From a virus: a stretch of DNA of 54,007 nucleotides. The notes beneath the pieces were generated by a model. That model did no database searches, was not told the DNA's origin, and saw only the letters and a program-made list of their open reading frames with translations. This document shows positions 1 through 9,400 of the stretch, in pieces. The position numbers and the translations under genes are program-made. The DNA lies in IMG/VR virus record IMGVR_UViG_3300046011_010503, positions 1-54,007 of that record; one strand, written 5' to 3'. Position 1 is the stretch's first letter. Every line of letters starts with the position of its first letter.

Positions 1-3000
1 AGCTGGGCATTGTGCCAGTGGTAAAGCTGCTCTTGCCGTTGCCCTGTGCCCATGCGCCAAACGGAAAGCATAATTCAAGGTCATTTATTGGAAGCCCGCC
101 AATTGAATCTTGGCTTGCCCCTGCATAAGGCGTAAACGATAGAGTGTCATATCTCTGTGGAAAGAACAAACCATTTGCATCAGTGTTCACATTATTGATA
201 TTCGGCATGTTTCCAAATCCGTAAATAAGCCTACCATTCGTACCTTTGAGAGTGTCAGAAGTATTGATCCTAAAAGAACTACCCTCACCAGTGGCCGAAA
301 CAATCCGTTTCTCAACCCCGTCAACGAAAATCTTTGCAGCCGACAGAGCGGTTGCGCTGCTGCTTGCGGTTCCGGTAGTGGTCAGAGAAACACCCCGTAG
401 CGTCGTTGTTCCTACTCCAGTAATCACTGGATAAGGCTGTATTGATCCATCAAACCATTTTATTACCCTACGTGCGGCAACCTGTCCGAGAGTGTCCTGC
501 CCGTACCAATCTACGTGTATAAGGTCCACTTTTTGTCCGTATCCCCAGCAGGCCGCAACCATATACCGCTGTTTGGTAAAATCCTCTAGCTCATAATGCG
601 CATCCTGTATAACCTGCAAATCATCATTTGGAATACCGTCCATGCGGGCAATCTGGCAAATAAACATCGGCATGGTGCCATATCCAACGTCCTCTTTAAA
701 CCAGCGGTGCAATGTGTCAAACTGCGCCTTATAATTTGCTTTGGTTACGCTGCGGCCAGCATCATTTTCTCCCTGGTACCATATCATCCCAATAAAATTA
801 GAGTCAACCCCTACCGCCTGCCGTATGTAATTGACTGACCGAGGGTATGCTCCATTTGTGCTATCAAAATGATCTGTATTGCCCCGATAATCCCAATTCG
901 ACGTTGTAGGAGATGGTTCCCAAAGTCCGGTTGATCCAACCGCCACGTTGATAATACCAATTGGCATTTTATACGTGTCAACCATCCTGCGGATAAACTG
1001 AGGTGCCATAGATGCCCCGTAGGACACACGACAAGGGTCGATATATCTAGTACTGGTCCAAGTCCCGTTTGTCCCGTTGCTGCTGCTATCTGAGGCTGTA
1101 TCACGTTCCGGTACGATGCTACCATACCCCGCAGCGTTGCTCTGTCCTGCAATCACCCATACATCGCCAATACCCCAGCGGTTTGTCTGTGCGGCCACCG
1201 TACCGTCTGACAGCCTCACAGAGCCAGTATACCAACATCCCATCGGTACGGTCAGGGTACAGGTATAAGCGCCGTCAGTCGGATTAGTTTTGATCGTTGT
1301 CCAGTCGGTCACAACATCGCCTGCGAGGTGTTTGATTTGCGCCTGTAAATATGTGGATTGGTTGGCGCTGCTGTCTTTACCAGTGAATACGATTTTCCGA
1401 GACGTGCCGCCAGGGATACCATTCGACTGTTTTCGCTGATAGATTGTGCGGACCGGAAAATCAGTAACAGTCACAGTCCATGGTTTAACCGTCAGCACCG
1501 CCGCACTGCTCGTCGTAGTCCCGTTATCATCCGTCACGGCGCAGGTGTAACTCCCGCCATTATCCCCGCTCACGAGCGCCACGGTAGTGTAGCTCGTGCC
1601 TGTTGCGCCTGTGATATTAGAGCCGCCAAGTTTCCACTGATACCCGAGCGTCCCGGTCCCCGTAGCCGCCACCGAGAACGTTGCCGTCTGCCCGACGTAG
1701 CGAGTTAGGCTCTGGGGCTGGGTGGTGATTGTGGGGCCTGATGAACCTTTAACATATAATCCGTTTAAAATCGTATCAGACGTTACGCCATCACCTATAA
1801 TAAAATCTACTAACCCAACATCCAATTTTGGCAGTAAAATTTTTATCAGCTTGTTTGTCCAGCTCGTAATTGTCGGTGTAGAGTCTCCTACTGTAATTGT
1901 TGATGAGCCTTGAGTATTGCCGAAAGCCCTACCGTAAAATTTTACTGTATCAAGATATGATGCAGAATCAGGCGCAACAGAATCAGCGTATACTATCCCG
2001 AAAGTTGAGGAAATAGTATCATAGGTTGAATCTGATTTAGTCTGTTTATACCATGCGATTATTTTTACTCCTGTTTTTGATACAACGCTTGTAGGAGTCC
2101 ACGAAATTACTCCAGTGGTTTTGCTGCCAGTTGCGCCGCTTGGTAAATTTGAAAATGTAAACGAATCAGCAGCAACAACACTACTTGGCGAATGAGTAGC
2201 TGCAACGTCAACAGTGTCAACTACTGGCGATGTATACGTGCCTGTCCACCCAACCACCGTTATTGTATCGTATGCGTCAGCGGTATTTGCACCAGCGCAG
2301 CTATACGCTCTAATTTGGTAACCTGCTTTTGCAGATTTAATTTTCCAATGATAGGAAACAGTATCTTTTGTCAACTTAGCGAGCATTACAGAGCTGTCAG
2401 GCCATGATCCAATCAGATTAATTGAGTCGTATGCGTTTGCTGTGGCATGCCCAAAGCGCCCGACATTACCTACCGTGTCAATTATTGTGGCGTGTCTGGT
2501 TATTGTTGATGGGGTGCATGTTACTAAATTACCACCCTCCCAATCGTCACAAACAGCAGATTCTCGCAATCTCAACCCGACCATTCCACTGTTAATAGGA
2601 GACGTTGCATCTTTGTATGTACCAATTAATGTCCCGTTGTAATAAGATCTAAGGGTGTCGTTTGATGCTGTTAATTTAATTACATCTCCACCTACGATCT
2701 CTGTCATTCCATAACTTTCCTTTTGATCATACGAACCACCAGTTACCTTGTACAAAATGAGATTGTATGCGTTAGGCTGATACAGCATATAATATGTACT
2801 GGCTGATGTGCTCATTCTTACTGCAACTGCGGCGGTTGTTCCTGATACTATTTTTATCTGAGAATATTGTGCATTATCTGGTGTGTTTGCGTTCCAATAC
2901 GCCTGATATGATCCAGAAGATGATTGCCCTCTAACAGTATTGGATACAATTCGTAAATCTCCATCGCTTCCGCTTTGAGTTGACCAGTTCCCGCCAATAG

Positions 3001-3085
3001 GATTAGCATCGGTTCTGTTAAAATCATCAGTCCACGAATAAGCATTCACACTAAATAGCAACAAAAACAAAATTAACTTTTTCAT
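1..3085 (-). CDS. Secreted multidomain protein with sialate O-acetylesterase (SASA) domain, 3' end off window
   Basis: This frame stays open from an ATG at 3085 to the left edge (at least 1028 codons), so the C-terminus is missing. It begins with a Sec signal (KK, then a Leu/Phe-rich stretch, cleavage near residue 18). In order: a LamG/concanavalin-like jelly-roll (about 20-185); an uncharacterised beta region; an IPT/TIG-like segment (about 362-440); an Ig-like domain (about 446-540, starting TITTQPQS, with W and C core residues); and a SASA-type esterase (about 635-870). The esterase has the nucleophile block GQSN at 647-650 (Ser649) and a late HVDWYG motif giving the expected catalytic His near residue 855. 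SASA enzymes remove O-acetyl groups from sialic or other surface sugars. The position after the internal virion genes suits a tail spike, but the signal peptide is odd for one; a secreted host-type enzyme carried by the phage is the alternative. The start lies 9 bases past the beta-helix gene, in the same operon. Confidence 0.8.
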   Translation of the reverse strand, partial: MKKLILFLLLFSVNAYSWTDDFNRTDANPIGGNWSTQSGSDGDLRIVSNTVRGQSSSGSYQAYWNANTPDNAQYSQIKIVSGTTAAVAVRMSTSASTYYMLYQPNAYNLILYKVTGGSYDQKESYGMTEIVGGDVIKLTASNDTLRSYYNGTLIGTYKDATSPINSGMVGLRLRESAVCDDWEGGNLVTCTPSTITRHATIIDTVGNVGRFGHATANAYDSINLIGSWPDSSVMLAKLTKDTVSYHWKIKSAKAGYQIRAYSCAGANTADAYDTITVVGWTGTYTSPVVDTVDVAATHSPSSVVAADSFTFSNLPSGATGSKTTGVISWTPTSVVSKTGVKIIAWYKQTKSDSTYDTISSTFGIVYADSVAPDSASYLDTVKFYGRAFGNTQGSSTITVGDSTPTITSWTNKLIKILLPKLDVGLVDFIIGDGVTSDTILNGLYVKGSSGPTITTQPQSLTRYVGQTATFSVAATGTGTLGYQWKLGGSNITGATGTSYTTVALVSGDNGGSYTCAVTDDNGTTTSSAAVLTVKPWTVTVTDFPVRTIYQRKQSNGIPGGTSRKIVFTGKDSSANQSTYLQAQIKHLAGDVVTDWTTIKTNPTDGAYTCTLTVPMGCWYTGSVRLSDGTVAAQTNRWGIGDVWVIAGQSNAAGYGSIVPERDTASDSSSNGTNGTWTSTRYIDPCRVSYGASMAPQFIRRMVDTYKMPIGIINVAVGSTGLWEPSPTTSNWDYRGNTDHFDSTNGAYPRSVNYIRQAVGVDSNFIGMIWYQGENDAGRSVTKANYKAQFDTLHRWFKEDVGYGTMPMFICQIARMDGIPNDDLQVIQDAHYELEDFTKQRYMVAACWGYGQKVDLIHVDWYGQDTLGQVAARRVIKWFDGSIQPYPVITGVGTTTLRGVSLTTTGTASSSATALSAAKIFVDGVEKRIVSATGEGSSFRINTSDTLKGTNGRLIYGFGNMPNINNVNTDANGLFFPQRYDTLSFTPYAGASQDSIGGLPINDLELCFPFGAWAQGNGKSSFTTGTMPS

Positions 3086-3093
3086 ATTTTAAC

Positions 3094-4521
3094 TTACCTT
3101 ACGATTGTTATTAGTGCGCGTTTATTTGTATATGTGTAATAATTATATGGGCCTAAATCCCATTTAACGGTTGCAGATCTTTCATTGCCAAAAAAATCAT
3201 AATTGAATGTTTTTTCCTCTTTGGCTGTTATTATTAATCCGGTGTCCCTACACGGTGAGGTAGATTGCAATTTAAAATCATGCGCACCAGTATCTGCAAA
3301 AACAGGATACGCATAAAAGCCATTTTCCTCATTTTCTGGATGTTCGGATTTATAGTCAGTTAAATTTGTAAACCCCGGCAAATACCAAGATCGGTTTGCG
3401 TTATAATAATTATTATAATCAAAAACAAGTTTTGATTTAATTACTGTGTTGTAAATAGTAACAATTGAATTATAAAAAATATTATTGTTTATGTAGGCTG
3501 TGTCTATTCCGTTGGGGGCGGAATTAGATAAACTCAATCCACCAGCTCCACCATTCATGTTGCAAAAAACATTATTAAAAACATACACTGATCGTATTGA
3601 TTGATCGAATGGTGTAAAAATTACCCCATTGTACCATCCACCTAAACCATCAGACCCCGGTATTGGATTGTAAATTACGTTGTTATAAAAAAATATTGAC
3701 CCGCCACCCAAAACTCCTGGAAGTGGTTCAAAGTACACATTCTGTGTGTTGTTATAAAAAATGCAATTTTTGACTATAAACGTGTCAGGAAACGACATTA
3801 TTTGCATGCCGTCACCATGATTTTCAGTGCTGGTGTGGTTGTATATTCGGCAATTGCTAATTGTTATATTGTATCCACCATCTTTAATTCCATCGGTTTC
3901 ATTGTCGTGGATCGTACAACTGTCAACTAAAACAGTTCTAGCGGCATTTAATCGCAATCCATCAGCAGTGCATTTTGTTATTTCAGTTTTTTTTATAATT
4001 GTGTTTGTATCAGTCCCTAAGTACACACCTGCCTCTGACGCATCATTATACGCACAATAAAAACATTTGCAGTTTCTTATTGTAATATTTTTGCAATTTG
4101 TTATTAAAACACCGCTATTCAAGCAACTATCAAATTCCATTTTATCTATTATGATATTTTGTTTATTTTGAATTTTAACATTATTTGTAACTGTCCCTGA
4201 GTTTGACTGCGTTATAATTGCTAAACCATTATGGTTAGCGGTTTTACCAGTAGTAATTATTATGTTGCTATTGGTTGTCCCAGAAACACCAACTTCAAGC
4301 ATTCCAGAATATCGTTTTACAGTTGTTCCTCCAGAGATAAGCAGTGAATCACCAGCAACAACACCAGCACCACCCCAGACAATAGCAGAAAAACTCTGCC
4401 AAGCATTTGCCCATGACGTTCCATTGTTCGATCCTGAGGCGGCATTATCTACATACCAATTTGCCCCCCACCCGTTCACCACGCACAGTGCCAGCAACAA
4501 CCCTGCAATTATTTTCTTCAT
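3094..4521 (-). CDS. Secreted right-handed parallel beta-helix protein
   Basis: 475 residues. The N-terminus is a classical signal peptide (MKK, hydrophobic 4-16, probable cleavage after Ala20), followed by NWYVDNAASGSNNG, a start typical of secreted pectate-lyase-like proteins. The body is a run of PbH1-type turns of about 22-25 residues (N-I-T-I-x-N-C patterns, Asn ladders, many small aliphatic positions) between about 110 and 370. Such folds bind or cleave polysaccharides; no catalytic set could be assigned. A ribosome site (AAGGATGG) lies 6-7 bases before the ATG. It is followed closely by the esterase gene, so the two probably work on the same surface glycan. A tail spike is possible from location and fold, but the signal peptide argues for export across the membrane. 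Confidence 0.82.
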   Translation of the reverse strand: MKKIIAGLLLALCVVNGWGANWYVDNAASGSNNGTSWANAWQSFSAIVWGGAGVVAGDSLLISGGTTVKRYSGMLEVGVSGTTNSNIIITTGKTANHNGLAIITQSNSGTVTNNVKIQNKQNIIIDKMEFDSCLNSGVLITNCKNITIRNCKCFYCAYNDASEAGVYLGTDTNTIIKKTEITKCTADGLRLNAARTVLVDSCTIHDNETDGIKDGGYNITISNCRIYNHTSTENHGDGMQIMSFPDTFIVKNCIFYNNTQNVYFEPLPGVLGGGSIFFYNNVIYNPIPGSDGLGGWYNGVIFTPFDQSIRSVYVFNNVFCNMNGGAGGLSLSNSAPNGIDTAYINNNIFYNSIVTIYNTVIKSKLVFDYNNYYNANRSWYLPGFTNLTDYKSEHPENEENGFYAYPVFADTGAHDFKLQSTSPCRDTGLIITAKEEKTFNYDFFGNERSATVKWDLGPYNYYTYTNKRALITIVR

Positions 4522-4627
4522 TTATCTACCATCCTTTTTATTCCAAAAAACGCCAGTACTCCCACATTCACCACGGAGAGCGGTCAAGAAATCCGTTCCG
4601 CTGGGTATTGGCTCTTCGTCAACTGGC

Positions 4628-4876
4628 TTATAGTTTCACAACGTCAAAAGCTGCCTGCGCAGCTGTTACGATAATTTCAAGCGATGCCGATTCGATTTTG
4701 CGCACAGTGCTGTTTTTTATTCCCACACGAGCATTTACGCCATCGATCAGTTCTTGTCTGTCTGCTGCGGTAATCCCGTCAATTTTAGTGTGCAACTGCG
4801 CAAACATCATGCGTAGAATGTACTGCCGTAGTCCCTGCGGGATTGCTTTTGCTAGTGTTTTGTAGATTGCGTCCAT
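4628..4876 (-). CDS. Small protein of unknown function
   Basis: 82 residues with a good ribosome site (AAGGAGC, 7 bases before ATG). The sequence is mostly helical (AIPQGLRQYILRMMFAQL, then a second amphipathic stretch ending in AAQAAFDVVKL). No signal peptide or clear membrane segment. It sits between the putative lysis-type genes and the secreted beta-helix gene. Family not recognised. Confidence 0.7.
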   Translation of the reverse strand: MDAIYKTLAKAIPQGLRQYILRMMFAQLHTKIDGITAADRQELIDGVNARVGIKNSTVRKIESASLEIIVTAAQAAFDVVKL

Positions 4877-4979
4877 TGTCGTGCTCCTTTGTTATTTTGT
4901 CCATCATTTTGCCGACATCAGCAATATGATCAGTTTGTAAAAGTTGGCAAGCTCGGAATTTCACCGCATTGTTTTCCAT
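4785..4979 (-). CDS. Possible small ORF overlapping the next gene
   Basis: A 64-residue frame beginning MENNAVKFRACQLLQTDH. Its first third reads like a helical protein; the rest overlaps the better supported gene starting at 4876 by 92 bases. The frame is open upstream to a TTG near 5036. No clear ribosome site precedes either start. It is listed because it otherwise fills a gene-free gap, but it may be spurious. Confidence 0.25.
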   Translation of the reverse strand: MENNAVKFRACQLLQTDHIADVGKMMDKITKEHDNGRNLQNTSKSNPAGTTAVHSTHDVCAVAH

Positions 4980-5097
4980 TTCACTATGCTTTCGCATCCG
5001 CAAAGCCCTGCGGAGGAGGCTATAACTGTTTGCCAATATCTGTAAAACCCCACCCGATCCCGTTTGTGACCCTTTTTACTATCACTGGCCGACATAG

Positions 5098-5111
5098 ACC
5101 CGTGCACGGGT
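5098..5111. repeat. 14-bp perfect palindrome
   Basis: ACCCGTGCACGGGT is self-complementary over 14 bases, and flanking GCCG/CCGG extend the symmetry imperfectly. It lies between the small genes ending at 5137 and starting at 4979. It could be a protein-binding site or a stem lacking a loop. No U-tract follows, so it is not a classical terminator. Confidence 0.3.
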
Positions 5112-5136
5112 GCCGGTATGGTGCGGTCGGGCCGGG

Positions 5137-5460
5137 TTATTTTTCTTTTTTAACCGTTGCTTTTCCGGGCAGCATCCCTATGTGATTAAGAGTCAAAACA
5201 CCTTCACACGCCATATTGTGAGCCGTTACACTCTGCTTTACCCTGTTGCACTTACATCCCCAATCTTTGTGAAAATTCATAGGTTCAAGGAATGCACGAT
5301 ACAACTGTTGCCAAACTTCTTTTTGCTTCGGTGTAAATTTATTCCATATTAGCGGTGCGCATTCTGATTTTGTGGCCATAACTGATAAATTCTCCTTTAT
5401 TGTGTCGTCAAAACATTTCATGCAAGGACCGGTTGTTTTGTGCTTTATGCAGCGGTACAT
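5137..5460 (-). CDS. Small cysteine-containing phage protein, unknown function
   Basis: 107 residues. The N-terminus holds MYRCIKHKTTGPCMKC, a possible metal knuckle (C4, H7, C13, C16), followed by a charged helical part and GCKC near residue 69. The ATG overlaps the stop of the upstream gene (TAATG), implying translational coupling. It lacks a membrane segment. Family not recognised; position suggests co-expression with the putative lysis genes just upstream. Confidence 0.65.
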   Translation of the reverse strand: MYRCIKHKTTGPCMKCFDDTIKENLSVMATKSECAPLIWNKFTPKQKEVWQQLYRAFLEPMNFHKDWGCKCNRVKQSVTAHNMACEGVLTLNHIGMLPGKATVKKEK

Positions 5461-5834
5461 TATTTTGAGCTAACCTGTAAAGCTGCCCCGATTATACTTT
5501 TACCTGCTGGACTGCACCAAAATGCCCATATCAACCCGTACCCGCCAGAAATTGCCGCAAAAATGGCTGCCATTAATCCGGCGATTATCTTGCTGAATTT
5601 AACAACTGTATCAAGTTTATCTGTTGCATTTTTGACAATTTCCCTATCGACAGCATGGTCTCTTTTAATGTCGGTTAACTCTGTCTTAACCTCAAATATC
5701 TCGTGCTCGTTAGCCTCACAAAGTCGCTTCGAAGCCGCTGCGTATCCAACAGCATTTTCAAGTTTTGCCCCAAACTTATTTTGGCAAGCCTCTTGACTTT
5801 TTTGAAAATATTCAATGGTTAAGACTTGTGACAT
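5460..5834 (-). CDS. Coiled-coil plus C-terminal membrane anchor protein (XhlA/holin-like layout)
   Basis: 124 residues. The N-terminal half is charged and helical with heptad-like spacing (about 38-78). It is followed by a strong hydrophobic segment (about 80-108: IIAGLMAAIFAAISGGYGLIWAF) and a short tail. A soluble coiled coil followed by one membrane helix is the layout of XhlA-type lysis accessory proteins, but the match is architectural only. The ribosome site AGAGG precedes the ATG. The gene overlaps the end of the upstream one by 23 bases. Confidence 0.7.
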   Translation of the reverse strand: MSQVLTIEYFQKSQEACQNKFGAKLENAVGYAAASKRLCEANEHEIFEVKTELTDIKRDHAVDREIVKNATDKLDTVVKFSKIIAGLMAAIFAAISGGYGLIWAFWCSPAGKSIIGAALQVSSK

Positions 5835-5997
5835 TCTCGAATACCTCTGTTGTTATGTGCAAGGTGTCGTTAGGCTTTAGGTATTGCAGTATTTCAGATA
5901 CCGGAGTTTCTGTTGATCCGTGGCTCAAAAGGTTGCCCTCATCCTCGAACGTGTCAAAGAGCGAGTATCTGTTGTGCATTATCAACAAGGTAGCCAC
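5812..5997 (-). CDS. Small protein of unknown function, GTG start
   Basis: 61 residues starting at GTG, chosen because AGAGG lies 6 bases upstream. Contains no membrane segment and no recognisable motif (acidic middle, FEDEGNLLSHG). It starts 3 bases after the upstream stop and overlaps the downstream start, so it is embedded in the same operon. Confidence 0.6.
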   Translation of the reverse strand: MATLLIMHNRYSLFDTFEDEGNLLSHGSTETPVSEILQYLKPNDTLHITTEVFENVTSLNH

Positions 5998-6000
5998 GGT

Positions 6001-6411
6001 TTACCTCTCGACTATTTTTGTGTCGGCAGTCAGTACCTCAAGCGCCTCGGATGCTGCTTTCAAAACTTCCGACTCTCCAACAACCTTCTTTACAATCTTG
6101 GCGTCGAGAACAGGCTGCATTACCTCATCGGCTGCTACTGCGTTGTAATACAGGGCAGATTTGCCAAAGAATGTTGCTGCCAGCTGCCAGTACCATTTGA
6201 CAATGAATTTCTTTGTGACGGGGTTCCAGTACCAGGTTGTCGGGGCCTTATTAAGCGCCCATTTCATAAAGCGGGTGAGAGCGTAGCCGATCAGCATTGA
6301 TACGCCGGACCACAGCGCCACAACGATCTGCGAAAGTATTGCGTCAGCTGGCAGGGCGCCAGTTATGGCGTTGATTATTGCGATTCCGGCTGTTCCGATA
6401 GTGTCGATCAT
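6001..6411 (-). CDS. Small membrane protein, holin candidate
   Basis: 136 residues. Two hydrophobic segments near the N-terminus (about 5-22 and 26-46: ILSQIVVALWSGVSMLIGYAL) are followed by a basic, Trp/Tyr-rich stretch and an acidic helical tail. It is the first gene after the giant virion gene and heads a cluster of small genes, where podoviruses often keep lysis functions. This supports a holin or membrane-lysis role only by layout. Ribosome site GGGAGG, 6 bases before ATG. Confidence 0.65.
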   Translation of the reverse strand: MIDTIGTAGIAIINAITGALPADAILSQIVVALWSGVSMLIGYALTRFMKWALNKAPTTWYWNPVTKKFIVKWYWQLAATFFGKSALYYNAVAADEVMQPVLDAKIVKKVVGESEVLKAASEALEVLTADTKIVER

Positions 6412-6468
6412 GTGAGCCTCCCTTAATACTATAAATAATTTACATTAAAATCAAATTAATTTGTGTTT
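6412..6468 (-). promoter_or_regulatory. AT-rich intergenic spacer with 12-bp palindrome and -10-like box
   Basis: This gap separates the giant gene from the small-gene cluster. It holds the perfect palindrome CAAATTAATTTG (6452-6463) and, on the minus strand, TATAGT (6428-6433) about 17 bases before the start at 6411. No matching -35 is seen, so a promoter is only a possibility. Confidence 0.25.
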
Positions 6469-9400
6469 TTATTCACGGGAATATTTCAATTCGTCCAAGC
6501 GCTCCTTTTTCTCAATTATTTTTTGAATCTTCTGATCAACAATTTCTCGTTGCGCATCGGACATTTCCCCGTACTGCTCTGCGGAAATTTCTTTGTTTCC
6601 AAGGATCCCGCGGGCAACCCCGCCCGATATACTCATATCTTTCAAAGATCCGGCAGAGTAGAGGAGCCGGCGCCAATCGTCTTCTGTGCCAGTTATCAAT
6701 CCATACGCAGCTTGCGCGGTGTTTATCGGTTGCCTGGGCAGTAATCCGGTAAGCATTCCAGCGGCACCAACCGAAGCCTTAACAGCTTTTCCAACAGCCT
6801 CCCCGACATCGTCACCCTCTTTGGTGCCAATCGCCTTTTTAACGGCACCAGCAGCGCTGTAGAGTTCATCAGCAATATCCATCCATGGAATTTTAATGGA
6901 GGAACTGCCCTGGAATAGCGGTTTTGTTGGAGCGCCGCGCAATTTCCGGATCGGATCCGCCACCAGGTTTTTATATAGCCCATCCCCAATTTGATTGAAC
7001 AGCGGGAACGCTCCGTATATTTGCGACAAAATATAGCCGAGAAACCCTTCTGGATCATCCTTGAATTTCTCCGGATCAAAGGTGTCAACTGTAAATATCA
7101 GCGCTGCAGGAATAAGGCTGGTCATCATCACTGCAATGGCGGTTTTACTCAACCCGTTTTGCCGGGCGGTTCTCATAGTCTCGTACTGGGTGTTCATCGC
7201 TTTTGCCAAGTCAGAGGTAAACATTGTCAGATACCGTGTGAGCCCCTGGGAAGTTTGTCCGCGTGTCAGGTAGGCAAGCCCACCACCAGCAAAGCTCTTT
7301 TCGATGGCCTCGTCTGCGTTGCGTACCGCCTGCTCCTGGGGAATACCCTTGTTAATTTCCTCAGTGTATTTTGCATCCCACAATATTGAGCTCGATATCA
7401 TGTCGCTCGTAGAAATGCCCCACATTGAAACCTGGCGGATTTTATTCATAACTTCAGCTGTGGTGTTCAAGAACATGGTTGACTCATGCTTGTCGAACAT
7501 TTCCTGAATCTCTCGCTCAAAACGGGAATTGCGGTTTTTCATGAACAAGGATTTACTTTTAATGTCCTCAATCATATTCCCGCGCTGAGCCATCATTTTA
7601 AGCGCAGACTGAGCGAGCCGGGCTTTGTTTTCAACATACTTGCCACCAACGAAAAGAGAGCTCCACTGCTTTACCCAAGTTTTCGGATTCCAGCCCAGGG
7701 CATAGCACGAATAGTAATACCGCAGTGCATCCGCTGTTTTTGCAACAGCATCAGACCGTATTGCTTCAACCTTGCCATACGCCATTCTTTTGAGAAAATC
7801 ATTGGACCATGCTTTTGCGTCAAAATCCTTGTCGCGGTTGGCGAGAGCCTGGGCGACATCGTCGTAATTGAGAAATTTCCGAACATCCCTCACTGCCTCT
7901 GCATTGGCAACAAAATGTTCTGACTGGCGCAGGTTGGCGAACACCACACCCATATAATCCATTTCCCTGAAGGGCGCAGCGCTGCCCTGGCGGGCTTTGG
8001 TCATGCCCTTTTGAACGCTGGATTTATTTGAGAAGCGGGCAAGCATCTCAGAGAGCATAGAGTCTTCAACCTTCGCACTAAGAAGATTGCGGATCGGGAA
8101 ATAATTTTCTATCCTTGGCATATCAATCCCAAACAAACGACGGAAAACACCGTTCATTTTAGGGTACTGCACAACATCATAATACCGGTGCATTTTATCT
8201 ACAACATCTTTGGCTACCTCTGGTATAGTGTTCTCAACCTGCAACATCCCCTCCCGGGTCCATCCGGATCCGAACAAGTGTAGAATGTTTCCCTCATTTT
8301 TACTATTTGCATACACGAACATCATTTCGTTGAGCGTCAGTTCGTGAGTTTCGACACGCCCAGGTAGTGGTATTTTTCTGTCGTTTACCCCATCGGTAAA
8401 TTCTGCTTTGATTGCATACTTTAATGGTAAGCTCTTCATCGCATCTACTAGGGGTTTGTGAATTTCTCTAATGTGCTTAGTTGCCTTTATCATACTATCG
8501 ACGCTTTTGACCGACGCATCCCGAAGTTTATTCCAGGTATTTTGTTTAAATACCGACGCTTCCCGCCGGCCCGCTTCAGTGAAATTACCAGTAATCCACT
8601 CAATTACACGTTGTGGATCCATGGTGTCCATGAAGAATTCTTTTGCGTTTCTGGCAAGTCCCCGCTCTTTTCTTCCTAGCGATCGTTCGGCCAAAGACTT
8701 TTCGCTGTTTTTGGTAACTCTCCGGATCTCTACTCCAGCAAAGAAACCGTCACTCGCCAACTTTGCTGCAGCTTGGGCATCTGCCAGCATCTTGGCAGTT
8801 TTCCCAGTCCGCTCAATTTGTGTTAGCTCTGCCATTACATTTAATAAATCAGAGCTACTCATGCCGAGAAGATTTTTCTTGACCATCTCAGTAAGTGCCG
8901 CAAGTTCCTTGGAGTCGTATCCTAAAGCGTCTTCCGGATCAAAATTTTCTTTGTTTTGTTCCAGGGACGCCATCGCCTCCTCGTAGGCTTTTTCCTCTTT
9001 GGCGCTCATAAACATAAACTGGTCCAGATACTTTTCAACCGCCTCAGTGTGCTCCGCTGTCCAGGGCGCAGGCTGTCTTCCTGCCCGGGCTGCAGCAATG
9101 CGCTTGCGGGTGGCGTCAAATTTAAGCCGGACCTCTTCCAGGGCTTTGGCCTGCAGGCGCTTTTCCATTACAGTATCCATAATGTTGAGCGCTTTGAAGA
9201 AGTTCCTTGAAGTGCCAGTAGTGCGCAGCATGAGGGTGTCAACCTGGTTGCGGGGCTCTCCGACCAAGTTGATTTTGCGGGCATAGTCGTATATTTTCTG
9301 CTGAATCTCTTTGCGCTTGAGCTCTTTTTTAATTAAACCCTCGTGATGATATTTGAAATTCACCGCATCGCTATACATCTCATACTGCATCAGTTCTTTT

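Noticed and set aside
5098-5111. 14-bp palindrome as an attachment-site core
   Set aside because: No second copy was noticed and no integrase is present; palindrome alone is not enough.
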